Assembly (NCBI GenBank): GCA_039654915.1
Contig: CM077599.1
Location: 86,451,001 to 86,515,000, forward strand
Source of the DNA: Aquilaria yunnanensis
Taxonomy: Eukaryota; Streptophyta; Magnoliopsida; Malvales; Thymelaeaceae
Reading direction: 5' to 3'
Length of the DNA: 64,000 bases
Positions 24,932 to 37,762 of this stretch are shown one piece after another. Under the pieces are notes generated by a model. That model had not been told where the DNA came from and made no database searches. It worked only from the letters and a program-made list of their open reading frames with translations. Numbering within the stretch: position 1 is the first letter of the stretch; each line of letters begins with the position of its first letter. The translations under genes were made by a program, and so were the position numbers.

Positions 24932-25380
24932 AGAAGCATGGCTTGTTCAGAGTAACATTGTGCTCAGGATGAGAGCAGTGCTTCTTCATCGACATTGGAT
25001 TCTTGGTATTTTTGAGAATGAGAATCTCTTCGTCATGAATTTGATGCGAGAATGAAGGAGTGGGCTCATTGAAGGTTGGTGCAGTGCTATAGGAAAGCAC
25101 ATATGTGAGCGTGTAACAACATTTTGCGGCACCATGCCTCTGCTTGCCACCGAAAGACATTTTTGTGAGGGCTGCCCTTGTTTGCTGTGGATCATTCTTT
25201 GCGGTTGAGAGAGCGTAGGAAGGACGTTGTAAATCATTCCAGTAGCTTGTATTTCGGGGAATCAGCTTTTATTTGTTTCAAAATGAGGCCTGTACATGAA
25301 CGGTCTTAATACTCTTTACATATGTTCATAGTGTTTTTGCAAGAAAGAAAAGGACGTCCGGGAAATGCCCGTGTTAGCCT
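24932..25380 (+). other. Probable 3' UTR of the exportin gene
   Basis: Sequence after the TAG at 24929-24931 keeps gene-like composition to about 25330. No single polyadenylation signal stands out, so the end is a guess from composition. Confidence 0.4.
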
Positions 25381-26700
25381 GTTTTTGGGATGCGTGGGTA
25401 ACCTACCCATAATCCCTTACCTTTGATTATAGGCCCATTTTGGTCCCCAACCTTTCAAGTATGTCAAATTTTATCCCAACTTTTAAAAAGAGCTCACTAG
25501 TGCTCTTGATGGATTCCTTTGATAAAGCGTAATGTTCCTTGTCAGCTCTAACTTGACGACACGGTGAAATACATTTTTTTTCCTGGGATTATACTGAAGG
25601 ATAACAAACAAACAAGAGACGCAATTTTTCACAACCTATAATGATCGGTAGCTGCAATTATGAGATTGTTGCAATCTAGACACTGGTGGAGATTGCAGCT
25701 GCCGTTGCCTGGCGGATGCAAATGGAATTAGTTTCTCTTTTGTTATTACTTTGTATAAAAATTGTTAACTGCACATTAAATTAAAATTAGCGCTGTAATG
25801 ATACTGTTATTCGATTCAATGAAATTAAAAAAAAAAAGATCAAAATGAAATGCTTTAAAATGATTGGCATCACATTGATACCATTTTTTTCTTTTTAACG
25901 CTGGGTATCCATCTGCAGTGAGTGACAGATTTGGGGATTAACCTCTGGAGAATGCAAGTTCAAGCGGTGACAGATAGGGATTTGACACCTCAAAGCTGTG
26001 CATCAGCACATTATTTATGTGTAAGATTTATACTAGAACTTTACGCAAAAGGGGTAAATTTATTACTAAAATTTATGAGGAGAGAAATTTTGTTATTAAT
26101 TTTTTTTACAGGTAAATTTGTGATTAATTGTTTTGAAAGATGTAAATCTAACATCAATATTTTTTTTAGGAGTAAATATGTCACTTGCCGGCAAAATTGC
26201 TTACGTGGTGGACGTGAAAAAAATAAGAAAAATGTAAATTTTAATTCTAAGTTTTCTTCACCAAACATAAATTTCAATTTCAAGTTTTTTTCACCTACCA
26301 CCATGGGCCCTAAGGTTTTGAATCTATCATTTTCACCACAATGAAATTCCTCTAGCAACCCCCTGTACCGTTCATCAACTTACACGCTTTCCGGCACTGA
26401 CGCTACCACCACTCTTTCAAATGTTTCAGTAACATTTCTTCGAACAAATCCTGATCAAACCAGGTTCGATTGATGCAAATGGAACTAAATTTAGAGGTGC
26501 TATAATTCTAGAATAAGGAATTGATTATAGTGGCAGTGAAGAATTGCTCGTGAGAATGAGAAAGGTGAAAACAATAAGGTTCAACAATAGTGAGTGTGAG
26601 GTCAAACACAAGGTTTTAACTAATTTGGACATTATGGAAAGTTTGGGTAACGACTAAAATAAAATATTTTAAAAGATTACAACCAACATAACACGTTGTT
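25381..26700. other. Intergenic DNA, no gene recognised
   Basis: AT-rich. A block at 25395-25480 reads like the phrase-like ends (ACCCATAATC, TTTGGTCCCCAACC) seen in long-TIR plant elements and resembles the end of the element at 1496, but I found no partner end here. The open frames on both strands around 25920-26360 overlap each other and resemble no known protein. Confidence 0.45.
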
Positions 26701-26729
26701 GGAATTGACAACCGATTAATGTTACCCTC

Positions 26730-27000
26730 AGTTTAAGTTTGATTCAGTTTAAAACTCGCTTGTGACTCATTCAAATTGTTATCAAGCTAAACTTGAATAA
26801 AATTTCAACTCAATATATAATTTAAATAAGATTCGATTTGCTTATTACTCACATGATTTTTCTTAATTTTAGTTTTTCTCCCTAATTTAAGTGAACCATT
26901 CAAATTCGACTCAAACAAAAGCTCATTCATATTTTCAATACAAACATAAATAAAAATACTAAACTCAATAAATATTTTAGACCGAATATGATTAACCTAC
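26730..27000 (+). repeat. Dispersed repeat, copy A (left of NCA1)
   Basis: Contains TCATTCAAATTGTTATCAA followed by GAATAAAATTTCAA and several ATTCGA/AACTCG motifs. The same blocks occur inverted at about 32490-32600, on the other side of the NCA1 gene. It is probably a hAT-type MITE family rich in tcGAGTTcGA words. The ends were not resolved. Confidence 0.55.
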
Positions 27001-27199
27001 TACTTGACTTTTGTTCTATCCTAGCCACGAAAGGAGCAAGAGAGATTTAACGTGCCAAAGCAGCCTCTTAGCTTCAACTTTCAACACCGAAAACATTAAT
27101 TTGACATCTCTACTCACGAGCCACGAGCCCTACGGTGCAGGTAGCAAGTTGAAAACAAAACTAGAAGGGCCGTCAAATTTATCCCCGATGGAGAGATGA

Positions 27200-27482
27200 A
27201 GTACCATTTCTGTAGTAACAGACAGCTCTCTCAGCTACATGCTCCATCGATTCGCGTTCCGAATTGCGATGAGCTCCTCTCGCGGCTGGCGTTGCAAAGC
27301 AACAACGCATACACGACAGCGTCGGAGAAAGAATTTTATTCGCAATACAATTTCCAGTGAGTTGATCTCTCTCCCTCCCCCTCTCCCTCTCTCTCTCTCT
27401 CTCTCTCTCGTTCGCTCGAGCAACATCGGCAGGCAATCTAATGGATTTTGTTCGTTGTGCTTTTGCGTGGTGATGCAGGGAG
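27200..27482 (+). promoter_or_regulatory. NCA1 leader with CT-rich intron
   Basis: A leader exon probably ends at about 27356 (TTCCA before GTGAGT) and a leader intron with a (CT)n tract at 27366-27410 ends at a TGCAG acceptor at 27479, three bases before the start codon at 27483. A long open frame covering this region in another phase begins in the leader and runs into the intron, so I do not regard it as coding. Confidence 0.5.
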
Positions 27483-30400
27483 ATGACGCCCGTTTGCCCC
27501 TTCGTCAAATCGGATCGTCCAGGTCCGGACATAGGGCGGTCCAAGTGCCCCTTCGGTTACGACTCCCAGACCAATTTCAAGCTGGGTCCCCTCAGTTGCG
27601 TGATTTGCCAAGCTCTTCTCTTCCAACCCTCCAGATGCGTCCCTTGCTCTCACGTCTTCTGCCGGTATGTTATGCTTGGTTCTCCTCTTCTCTTCTCTTT
27701 TCTCTTCTACTGTGCCCTAATTTCGCTTTCCTTCGCTGCTTCTGGATTTTGAATTGCATATGTTCTTATGGTATTTAGAGCTTGCATATCGCGTTTAAAG
27801 GACTGTCCCGTCTGTGGAGCTGACATTGAAAGTACCGAGTCCGACGCCAATCTCCAGGCCCTGGTGGATCGATTTATTGATGGCCATGCCAGGATCAAAA
27901 GGTCCCAGGTTGATACGGAGGCTGAGGGTGACTGCCAGAAAGTGATTTATGAAGATGTGTCCCTGGAGAGAGGCGCTTTTTTGGTGCAGCAGGCCATGAG
28001 GGTTAGTGCCATTGCTGTTTCCGTCTTAGTTTTAGCTTATATCCAATGTTTTCAATACGATTAATTACAGGTATATTGCTCCACTTATCATTACCAATTG
28101 GGCAAATAAGAACTTTTAATATTGCATTGTAAGATGAATAACACTTGACATAAGTTTGTCATACATTTTTTTATTATCTATATGCTAATTGTTTTCACGA
28201 TAAACTCACTAATAATATGTAGATAATGTACGAAATATGACACAATTTATTGTATGAAAACATATAAAATTGGAACATATAGCACAAAACAAGTATAGTA
28301 AGCTAATTTACTCATACACTAGACAACTAGTGTAAGAGAACAATAGATAAACAATTTGTTATGTGGCTGTGTGATGAGCATGGAGATAAAGCAATTTACC
28401 AACAAAAGAAAGAAAAATGGAAAAAAAAAGGAAAAAGCCTATTGTGCATTGCCATCACACTTCATTTGGAAAATCTAAGCAGCATTAAAAAAATTTCCGC
28501 CAAATTTGTGTGGTATGAATTGCCTTTTTATTGTTTCATATGTGCACTTATGACATGTAATGAGGGAAAAAAATATTAATTTATGCACCTCGGATTTTGC
28601 AGCACCATATGCCATGAGAAATAGTTACAAAGACGTGAAAATTAGTGTTATGCAAGATACCATGTAATAACATGGTAAATTGACAAAATGCTGTTATTGA
28701 TGTACTGCTTACAGCATACCTGCCATAAATGGTTTAGCATGCTATTATCTTCTTATGTGCCTGTTGTTGTTTATTCCTTTGTAATTTTCTTCTTACCTGC
28801 TTGGTATCCTCAATTAGCATTTGGCTTGACATTTTAGGCTCTTCGTGCTTGTAATGTGGAAAGCGCAAAATCTAGACTTGAGATGTGTGCACAGGACATC
28901 CGTGATGAGTTGACAAGAAGAGGCAATACATCAGAGCTCTGCTCACAGCTTGGCGCAGTCCTGGGCATGCTTGGTGACTGCTGGTATAACCTGTTCCTTG
29001 TGGTTTGTGTGTGTGTGTATGCGTCTCTCTTGTGCTTGTACTTTTTCATGCATGCTTGAAAATACATCCATGTTCATCTATGTAAGCTTCTTGAAAGTCT
29101 CTTGTTGTGTGTGTTTGTCATTAGATAGAAGGTCCTTTGGAACTTAGCATGTTCTTCACACTTAATGCGTGGCTAGTTGAAAATTACAATTAATTTGTTG
29201 GAGGATGTTGAGTTTACAAAATATTCAGTAATAGAGTATTGAGAACATCTATTCTCTTTCTGTTTGCCTTTGCCAGTCGAGCAGTGGGAGACGGTAGTGC
29301 TGCAGTAAACTACTTTGAGGAGAGTGTCAAGTTCCTAATGGAATTGGCAAAGGATGATCTCGAGGTTGTAGCATCATATGCTAGCCGTTCTTATTGCTTG
29401 TTTAGTGTAAATTTCTCTACCTTGATTTTGTTGGTGCTCGCTTTCTGCAGATCACGCATACGCTCTCTGTTTCGCTCAATAAAATTGGAGATCTTAAATA
29501 CTATGATGGAGATTTGTCAGCTGCAAGAACATACTATTTTCACTCATTAGGCATTCGCCGTGATGCAGCCAAGCATCATCCAAATGCGACATCCCTGGTT
29601 AGAAATATTTCTTCAACATATCTTTGTATGTGTGTGACCTCCTAGCTGATGTTTTTACTTTTTATATCCTTATTTTTTTCTTTTGTCAATTTTACAACCA
29701 GATTGCAGTGTTAGAACTCTGAATGAACTAATTTCAGAAGTTAAAGAGTGTCTTAAAATTTTCCTTTGACTGGTGATATATCACGCACTAGTTCTGTTGT
29801 AGACCCTTTTATTTCTGCTGTTTTTAGATGGAGGGGTTGGTTGGGGTCATTTAAGTGGAATGGTTTTCATTGGAGCTAAATGTTCTTGATAGTTATTAGG
29901 TTAGTTCCTTTTTTGGCGTATGCACTGATAGTAGGATTTAAGTAGCAGTTTTAGGATGTTATTTGTTCAATGTTTAGTCAACAAAAATCACTTAAGTAGC
30001 GGTGTCGTGTAATTTACATAAACTGTTTTACAAGCTCTACTTGTTATTGTTAAGATGTGTATATATATTACAGTCCCATATCTGGTTATGGTTGTGGGAT
30101 TGGTTTAGGACCGCCAAATAGAATCCTATGATCTCCAAGGCTTTTTGAATGAAACCCTATGACCTTGAAGGCTTGTTGGAGAGAACCTTTTCCTCCATGT
30201 TAATAGTGGATAAGGACAATGTCCTAACTGCTGGTAACTTCTCCTAACTCTTAATAACTTGCACCTAACTTTAATTAATTTCTCTCTCTCTCTCTGCGTG
30301 CATGTGTGTGTGGAATAAATGCAGTTCAATTAACATGTCTGATGTAGGAGACGATGAGTGGACCTTGAGCCTTGCGTGCATGTATGGGTTGTGGTTAACA

Positions 30401-31121
30401 AGTCTATTTGATGTCTGGAACTTTAGCAACCTTGTTTCAAAGTCCTTTGTATAACTAAAATGGTGCACATGTCCTGTTTATTATGGTGCACGTAAAATTG
30501 ATGGTTGTTTGAATGTTGGCTGGCGGTCTCTTTTAACCACCAACTCAATTGGGCAAGTTAAAATAAATTATGATGCTGGTGTTAGCTTTATTTCTAGATT
30601 TGCTCATAATACTGTTGACTTATTTACTGGATGAAAAGGAAACATTTGGAGTTTGTAAACTAATAATATGACATGCAATGAATGTAGAGGAAAACAAATA
30701 CCCTAGAAGTAGGGAAGTTGCAGATTGCATTGAGGTGATATAGAAAGAGATGAGCAGATGTGTATAATTTGATTTTATCTTGCAGATTTTGGATATAGCT
30801 ACCTCCCTGGCAAAAGTTGCTGATGCTGACAGGAGTACAGGAAAAGAAGATTTGGCGATTCAGGGGTTTCAGGAAGCAATAAATTTGTTAGAATCAGAGA
30901 CGTTGGCATCTAAAGAAGCTGGCATTGAGCAACGTGTAAGTTCTGTTCTTCTGCCTCTGCTTCTTCTGCTGCTTCTTCTCCTTCTCGTTCTTCTTCTTCT
31001 TCAATCCTGGAAGATCGATCCTAGGTCTTTTTCTATGCAGCGAGTTTCCGTATTGGAATTTGTGAAAAATCAACTTATAGCAAAGAATTTGGATGCTGTC
31101 CCGGGAACAGATGCATCATAA
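27483..31121 (+). CDS. NCA1: NCA1-type RING and TPR protein (catalase chaperone)
   Basis: Exons: 27483-27664, 27779-28001, 28838-28983, 29277-29364, 29451-29597, 30786-30935, 31041-31121, all GT-AG, giving 338 aa. The N-terminus has short CPF motifs (VCPFVKSDRP, SKCPFGYDSQ). A RING finger follows at about residues 39-77, with CVIC, CSHVFCRAC and CPVCGAD. The C-terminal half is TPR-like helical repeats (ALRACNVESAK..., AVNYFEESVKFL, LNKIGDLKYYDGDL). This layout matches Arabidopsis NO CATALASE ACTIVITY 1, which binds and folds catalase and is needed for its activity under salt, cold, heat and high pH. Function here is inferred from that similarity. Intron 5 (29598-30785) is the longest and holds no recognised element. 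Confidence 0.9.
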
Positions 31122-32340
31122 AAGGTAGAAAGGACCAACACGTATCAAGATGTCTTGCTCCTATATTCCGGCATGTGCAGTTTGTTTGTTAATAAGGTCA
31201 GTCTAGGACTGGCGATCCCTGGCGTACAATCCGTTGGTGTGTATCAAGAACACTTACTGCTGGAACCCTTCATTTGCTTATGGGGAGTTGCTCTCCTGAT
31301 GTAGCTTTTTCTATGAACAACTCAGATGCTATGAGGCCAGGTATTTCATGTGGTCTGGAAGCTATGCTCCAGGCATGTGAATTAAGGGATCATATCTGCT
31401 TCTTTTGGGTTCTTCGTTCATCGAGTCTTACTGTGCATAAGAATGACACTGGAGACGTGTAAATAATATGTGATGCCGAAAATATCCGTCTAATAAAAAC
31501 AAATAATGAGGTTTGCTTGTGATGGCGTTATATTGATATGCTAACGCTAATAGTGCAGGTAGGATTCTGGTCCATTTTGTGTAAGATTTCCAGTTAGGCG
31601 TGTCTTGGCCGATAATTGAAGGGATTCTCTTCTTTAATTCAGCACTTACTGCTGCTAGCTTTGTGTGTGTCGTGTATAATTATAATCTGCTGCGTTTGTT
31701 CCCTCAAGAAAGAAGCCGTGAGAACAAAGGCAGAAAAGAGGTCTTTAATGAATTAAAGCCCCGAGACCTGAAACTCCCATGGAAAGAAGGAAAAGGATAG
31801 GAGAATAATTGGGAAGGAGCTTTTTCTTTTCTTCCCCATTTCCTTAACAGTCTAAGAAAGAAACTTGCATTTGCATATAAACGGTACCCGCTTGGTAGGT
31901 TGCTTTTATTGGAAGTATGCATTACCATCTGCGGTGTTAATCAATTAGGAGCCCACCAACATTTAAATTAGATCAGTCGAGCCTGGCAACTTTCAAATAA
32001 AAAAAAAGAAAGAGAGAAAGAAAATTACACTTTTATTTGCTTGTTTCATATACTTTTTCATGGAATTGTCATTCTGAGCATATTATTTAGATTCCAGAAT
32101 TAAGTACATTGAAAATTTTTGATGTGATATGAATTTCTACCTAAATTACTCGAGAATCTATCTTGTTCTGCATAACCGACGGTGAATCTTGAATTAATTT
32201 TTAATAACATACTCCTGTTGGCCTTTATTTTTCAGTGTCTAATATAATACTATTTCAAACAATGTCTAATGTTATTTTATCAGTGTCCAGATGTATTAAA
32301 TGTAGAAGTGAGTACATAAGAACGCCTCATGTGAGTTGGA
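31122..32340. other. NCA1 3' UTR and following intergenic DNA
   Basis: The first few hundred bases are probably the NCA1 3' UTR. ATAAAA/AATAAT words near 31490-31510 could serve for polyadenylation. Beyond that I see no gene. Short open frames on both strands near 31600-31930 overlap and have no family signature. Confidence 0.4.
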
Positions 32341-32344
32341 GGTA

Positions 32345-32640
32345 GGGTTGAAGCAAAGTCGAGCTTAGCAGCAAGTTGATCATGTTGGATTTAATATTTT
32401 GTTTATGTTTAAATTAAAAAAAAAACATGAGTGAAAAGTGATGGAGCTTGAGCTGTTTGTTTAAATCAAGTGAAAAAAGTTAAAATTGAGTTGAGCCAAG
32501 TAATAAGTCAATACTTGAAATTTTATTCCGATTTGGTTTGATAACAATTTGAATGAATCACTTTTAATTGAGTCGAATTTGAGCTAGATTCAAACTGTTT
32601 ATTCATTTTTCACTCATAATTGGAGATCAATTAAAAAAGC
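32345..32640 (-). repeat. Dispersed repeat, copy B (right of NCA1)
   Basis: Reverse complement of the family at 26730-27000. TGATAACAATTTGAATGAATC and TTGAAATTTTATTC match copy A with few differences. The surrounding sequence is rich in TTGAGTTGAGC/TCGAGC words. Confidence 0.55.
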
Positions 32641-32715
32641 ATAAAGAATGTTCTTAGAAAAAAAAAAAAAAAAAAGGAAATGCATATCTAACTAAATGCA
32701 GGCAATGAAAAGAAG

Positions 32716-32717
32716 TA

Positions 32718-32752
<35 letters not shown>
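32716..32752. repeat. (TAA)n microsatellite
   Basis: About 12 uninterrupted trinucleotide units, preceded at 32659-32675 by a poly-A run. Confidence 0.95.
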
Positions 32753-32753
<1 letters not shown>

Positions 32754-32759
32754 GTGCTT

Positions 32760-33600
32760 GTCGGCATGCCAATCGCCAGTGAAGCGATAGGAGGCTTTCC
32801 AAGGCTAAACACCTTGCTCTTATTTTTCACTTGGGCTTCACTCTTCTTGAATGGTCATGTTATTGGGTAGAAATCTATTTATCGCAAAGTCTTGCTGGCC
32901 GAAAAAGACTGTATTATGTCCGAGTCGTATGTACGATAATAAAAAGCGGAAAAGGTTTCGTAAACAACAGAATAAGGATGTTAGGTGTGTTATTTCTCAC
33001 CGTTATGCCTGATGGCAGACCATAAAAGTAAGATTTCATTCGAAAACAAAATTGAAAATAGTATACCGCGTTTGCTTGTTAGCACTCTTTTGTTCAATTA
33101 GATCTGTGACTCCGAGCAATATTCTCCTAACCTGGAGTAATCATGTTGAGTGAATTTGTTTCCTTCCTGGCATATTAATTAATCAAACTTATCATCAACT
33201 AATAAAAACATGAAGCTAAAACTATCGAAAAGAAGTATACCCGCTCTGTAAAATAATTTTGACCGTAAACGAGTGAAAATAAAAATGTTAACAATAAGAA
33301 AAAAAAAACCCGTTATTATTTTCATTCATTATCGTGCTGTACCTGTGACGGCTTCCTTTTTTCCCAGCTAGAAAATAAGTTATTGTATAATTGATTCCGT
33401 TCCCTTGAAGAGAAATGCGTACTGTATTTGTAAATTGTAAGGAGCATTTTTGCAGCAAAAGTAAAAGTGGTAAGAAGCTGTGAGCTTGGGTTGTGAGCTA
33501 AAGATCAAGAGATGCTGTATACTACTTATATTCTTAGTCTCCCATACAAGTAATTAGTTACAATTAAAGCTGAGAATAATAGGCCAACTCACCATATGCT
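32760..33600. other. Intergenic DNA upstream of the subtilase
   Basis: AT-rich, no recognisable gene or terminal structure. Confidence 0.4.
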
Positions 33601-33610
33601 AAAGAACATG

Positions 33611-33618
33611 TATAAATA
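33611..33618 (+). promoter_or_regulatory. Candidate TATA box of the subtilase gene
   Basis: TATAAATA lies 53 bp before the start codon at 33664. If used, it implies a very short 5' leader of about 20 bases. Confidence 0.45.
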
Positions 33619-33663
33619 TGGATGCATGTCCCCTGCAGCACACCCATCTCCAGTCCAACATAC

Positions 33664-36600
33664 ATGGCTCCTCCGCCATTCCAACTCATTTTTCTTGCCT
33701 TTTCATGGCTCCCACTTCTTCTGCTACCTCTCACTTTGTCACAGGAACAAGTTCCCAAGGTACGGTCTAGTACAGTGTTAGTGCTCAACTACTCCCTATT
33801 GGAGCTGAATGAAATTGGAAGCCAGAGCTAGTGGCACAACCGTATCTACAGATATATGCGTGCATATTTGCAGCTCATCAGAATTTCTAATCTTTTCTTT
33901 TCTTTTACCCCTTCTCCTGCAGCCTTATGTTGTGTACATGGGAAGTTCAGGGTCATGGAATAACTATGACAAGAAAAACAGCAGTAATTTGGAGTTGGAC
34001 GATCACTACTTCAACTGTCTGTCATCCATTGATGTTCCCAGTGAAAGGAGATCCCCTATCCATCATTACAGCCATGCTTTTAGAGGATTCTCTGCCATGC
34101 TTACGCCTGCAGAAGCTTCTATCTTATCAGGTATTTAACCGATGTTGGTGTCCTATAAAAGAAAAGGAGATGTGCTATCAGTTTGAAAATGTTAAGAATA
34201 CATGCCCATTCAAGAAATATTCAGAGGGTATGCTACCCTTAAAAGACATGTACACTGTACAAGTAGAATGTACTTATCTTCTAATTAATCGTGACAACAG
34301 GCCATGATCATGTTGTCTCAGTATTTCCTGATCCGACTCTTCACCTCCACACAACGCGTTCATGGGATTTTCTAGGTGTACAACAATATCATCCACGCCA
34401 GCCAACTGCAACTACAACGGATAATGTTATCATTGGGATCATAGACTCAGGTTTTTGTCCCAGTGTGCGTGTGTGTGTATCTTCTGCACTCAACTGACTT
34501 GCCTCTGCTTCACCAGGAATTTGGCCCGACTCCCCAAGTTTTAATGATGCTGGCATTGGGGAAATACCTAAAAGATGGAAGGGAGTCTGCATGGAAAGTG
34601 CTGATTTCAAGTGCAATCGGAAGATAATTGGAGCAAGGTACTACAATCTTGGCCAAACGACAGCCATGGGGTCAGCCAGGGACTCTGATGGTCATGGGAC
34701 TCACACTGCCTCTACTGCGGCCGGAGCCAAAGTGGCCAATGCTAGTTACTTTGGCTTGGCCGAAGGCACAGCTAGGGGTGGCCACCCTTCTTCCAGGATT
34801 GCTGTCTACAAGGCGTGTGCCGGTGGCATTTGTGCTGGATCCACCATCCTCAAGGCCATTGACGATGCCATCAGAGATGGTGTTGACATTATTTCCATCT
34901 CCATCGGAATCAGTTCCATTTTTCAATCTGATTTCTTGGAAGATCCGATTGCCATCGGGGCATTTCATGCACAACAAAGAGGGGTCATGGTAGTCTGCTC
35001 TGCTGGAAATGATGGGCCTGCTACTTTCACGGTTGTTAACTCAGCTCCCTGGATCTTCACAGTTGCTGCTTCAAACATCGACTGGGATATGCAATCTACC
35101 CTGCTTCTTGGGAATGGAAGAGCTTTCCAAGTAAGATGTCTAAATCATTTAATTCCATTCCTCAAAATACAGTGCGATTCTGACTATTTTTTTCATATTT
35201 GAATCTGTGAACTAAAAAGGGGGTTTCCATACATATTTCGAACCTTACTCGCTCAAACACTCATCCTCTTGCATATGGCAAGGATGTTGCAAATGAGTTC
35301 ACCCCTGCTTCAGAAGCAAGGTATAGAAGCCAGTCATTTTATCAGAACAGAAAATAACATTAGCGTAGTTGTCAGCCAACCTATACATGCTGAAATTCAT
35401 TCAGTTGTTATTACAACTAGTGGTACCATATATGAATTTTGTCCCCTTCAACCGTCGCAGGAGTTGTTATCCTGGATCTTTGGATCCCAAAAAGGTACAG
35501 GGTAAAATCATTGTTTGTTTTGGCGATCTGAGAGTATCAAGGCAAATACAGAAACTGGTAGCAGAAGATGCAAAAGCCAAGGGAGTGATTTTAATCAGTG
35601 AAAGTAGAGATAATCCTTTTGACTCAGGTGTATTTCCATTAACACAAGTTGGAAGTGCTGTAGGGTATAAGATCCTCAAGTACATCAACTCCACCAAGTA
35701 AGAGCAATCACTACTAAACTAACCTCATGACTCTCCTATATTATCATCCTCTCAAGGCTGAAGCAAAATACAAATCTTTCTAGCTTAATTGTAGTTTGTC
35801 TGTCTCTTTCTTGCAAGACAAGACTTAAAAAAAAACAATTTACTCTTACCTATATCCATACATGCATGTGTGTTTTAAAAATGTCAGTATAATTCTTTGC
35901 AAAAGAAAACATGAAAGCTCCCCGTTTGGCTTAGCAGTTCATGTATGTACTTTTTTATTAATGATACTGTCCATTTAAATGTTATGAATAATGTTGCACT
36001 CAAATTTATATAATTATTTCTCATATATTTCAGTATAAGTATTTATTTTCTTATGTAACTGAAACATGCTTCTAAAACTTTAGTAAGTATTGCACAGGAC
36101 ACAAAGTTAGTTAATTGGAGAAAAGAACCAATTATTCAATTAACAAGCTTTCTATTCTGTGTAATACAAACTGGTTCTCTTTTTTCATTTGACGAGGAGT
36201 ATCGCCTATAGCTACAAATAACTTTGACAGGAAACCCACAGCCACCATCCTTCCAACAGTTGGCATAGACAAATACAGACCAGCACCAGTGGTCGCATCT
36301 TTTTCCTCAAGAGGCCCAGGGAGCCTGACGGAAAATATTCTCAAGGTATTTCTCTACGGCTTGCACTTGAAAATAGTAGTTGAGTGTTCTTGAAACAGTA
36401 AGGTCTAACATTTATAACTATATATATATATCATGCTGGTTTAGGTTTAACCTTAGTTTACCATTCTCGTTCAGCCTGATATAATGGCTCCGGGAGTTGC
36501 AATTTTAGCTGCAGTAGTTCCAAAAGCCGAAGAAGGAAGCATTCCTGGTGGCTCAGAACCATCTAGATATGCCATGAGATCTGGTACTTCAATGGCATGC

Positions 36601-37352
36601 CCACATGTTGCAGGGGCAGCTGCATTTGTAAAGTCAGTGCACCATGGATGGAGTTTTTCCAGAATTAAATCTGCACTCATGACAACAGGTAACACTTGAA
36701 CGTCCATCAAGCATCTATCATGTAATAATAACAAATAGCTTTTTATGCCCTCTTCTGTATATCAACCAAGATACCTTCTTTTCTCGCTTTCCTTAATACA
36801 GCCACCTGGCATGATAACCTTGGAAGAACCTTAAGAAATAGTTCTGGCCAATCAGCAACCGCACATGATACAGGAGTTGGAGAAATAAGCCCTGTAAAAG
36901 CTCTTCACCCAGGATTAGTCTTTGAAACAAAACCGACAGATTATCTGAAGTTCCTTTGTTACTACGGCTACTCGGACAAAAGTATAAGATCCATGTCGGG
37001 AAGCAACTTCAGATGTCCGAACGCTACATCTGAAAGCCTTATTTCAAGCATAAATTATCCCTCAATCTCCATAAGTAAGCTGGACAGGGATGGAGGTCTC
37101 CTAACGGTCAAAAGAGAAGCAACAAATGTTGGACTGCCAAATGCCACATACACTGCTTCTGTGTACGCTCCATCAGGTTTGCTGGTGAAGGTTTCACCTA
37201 AAAGAATTGGTTTCACTCCAGCTGCACGAACTGCTTTGTTCAGGGCATCTTTTGAAGGCAAGGAGGCTCTTACTGGCTACAACTATGGGGATATTACATG
37301 GTCTGATGGACGACATTCTGTTAGACTGGTGTTTGCAGTGAATGTCCAGTAA
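33664..37352 (+). CDS. Secreted subtilisin-like serine protease (SBT5/CRSP-like)
   Basis: Exons: 33664-33759, 33923-34130, 34301-34450, 34517-35130, 35220-35320, 35461-35697, 36231-36345, 36475-36688, 36802-37352, giving 761 aa. A signal peptide covers about residues 1-26 (Leu-rich, ending near LTLSQ). An I9 pro-domain follows with [10 protein letters not shown] and [14 protein letters not shown]. The S8 catalytic triad is complete: Asp150 (IIGIIDSG), His211 (DGHGTHTAS), Ser546 (SGTSMACPH), with the oxyanion Asn316 (SAGNDGP). A PA domain lies between His and Ser and a Fn3-like domain at the C-terminus ([14 protein letters not shown]...). Plant subtilases of this kind are secreted and process peptides or wall proteins. 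The GTARGG and [10 protein letters not shown] context resembles the CO2-response secreted protease group, but the substrate is unknown. Confidence 0.93.
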
Positions 37353-37762
37353 CGCAGTGCTCTTCTAGCAAGGCATGCGTTTTTATACAAACTTTTTCTT
37401 CCTTTGTTTTTTCATTGTGTGTTCTCAACATCACAGAGACATGTGAAGAACTTCGCAACTATAAACGGTGAGAAAAAAGAAAAAAGTAAAGTACAAAACA
37501 GCTTTAGGAAAGAGAGCATGAAGATTTCAGCACAACTCCAAAATTTACACAAGTACTTTTTTACAACTGTCAACAAACCAAACAAAGGGCAGACATTTGC
37601 AAATATCGGATATGGATGGAGGTGCTAACATGCAAAGATGAAATACGCATGCCAAGCAATTACAAATGCATAACCCTCAAGGTCCCAAACATATTACATA
37701 GCCTGTCCTGCCTTCCAAAATTTGACATGAACAATCCAAGACATTATGGCTTTGTGCAGCAA

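Noticed and set aside
25395..25480. Second copy of the long-TIR element seen at 1496
   Set aside because: A few phrases match, but no opposite end or target duplication was found nearby.
27239..27778. 179-codon open frame on the plus strand at the 5' end of NCA1
   Set aside because: It runs through the leader, a CT-rich intron and the first exon in the wrong phase. The NCA1 frame from 27483 shows the real CF/RING motifs.
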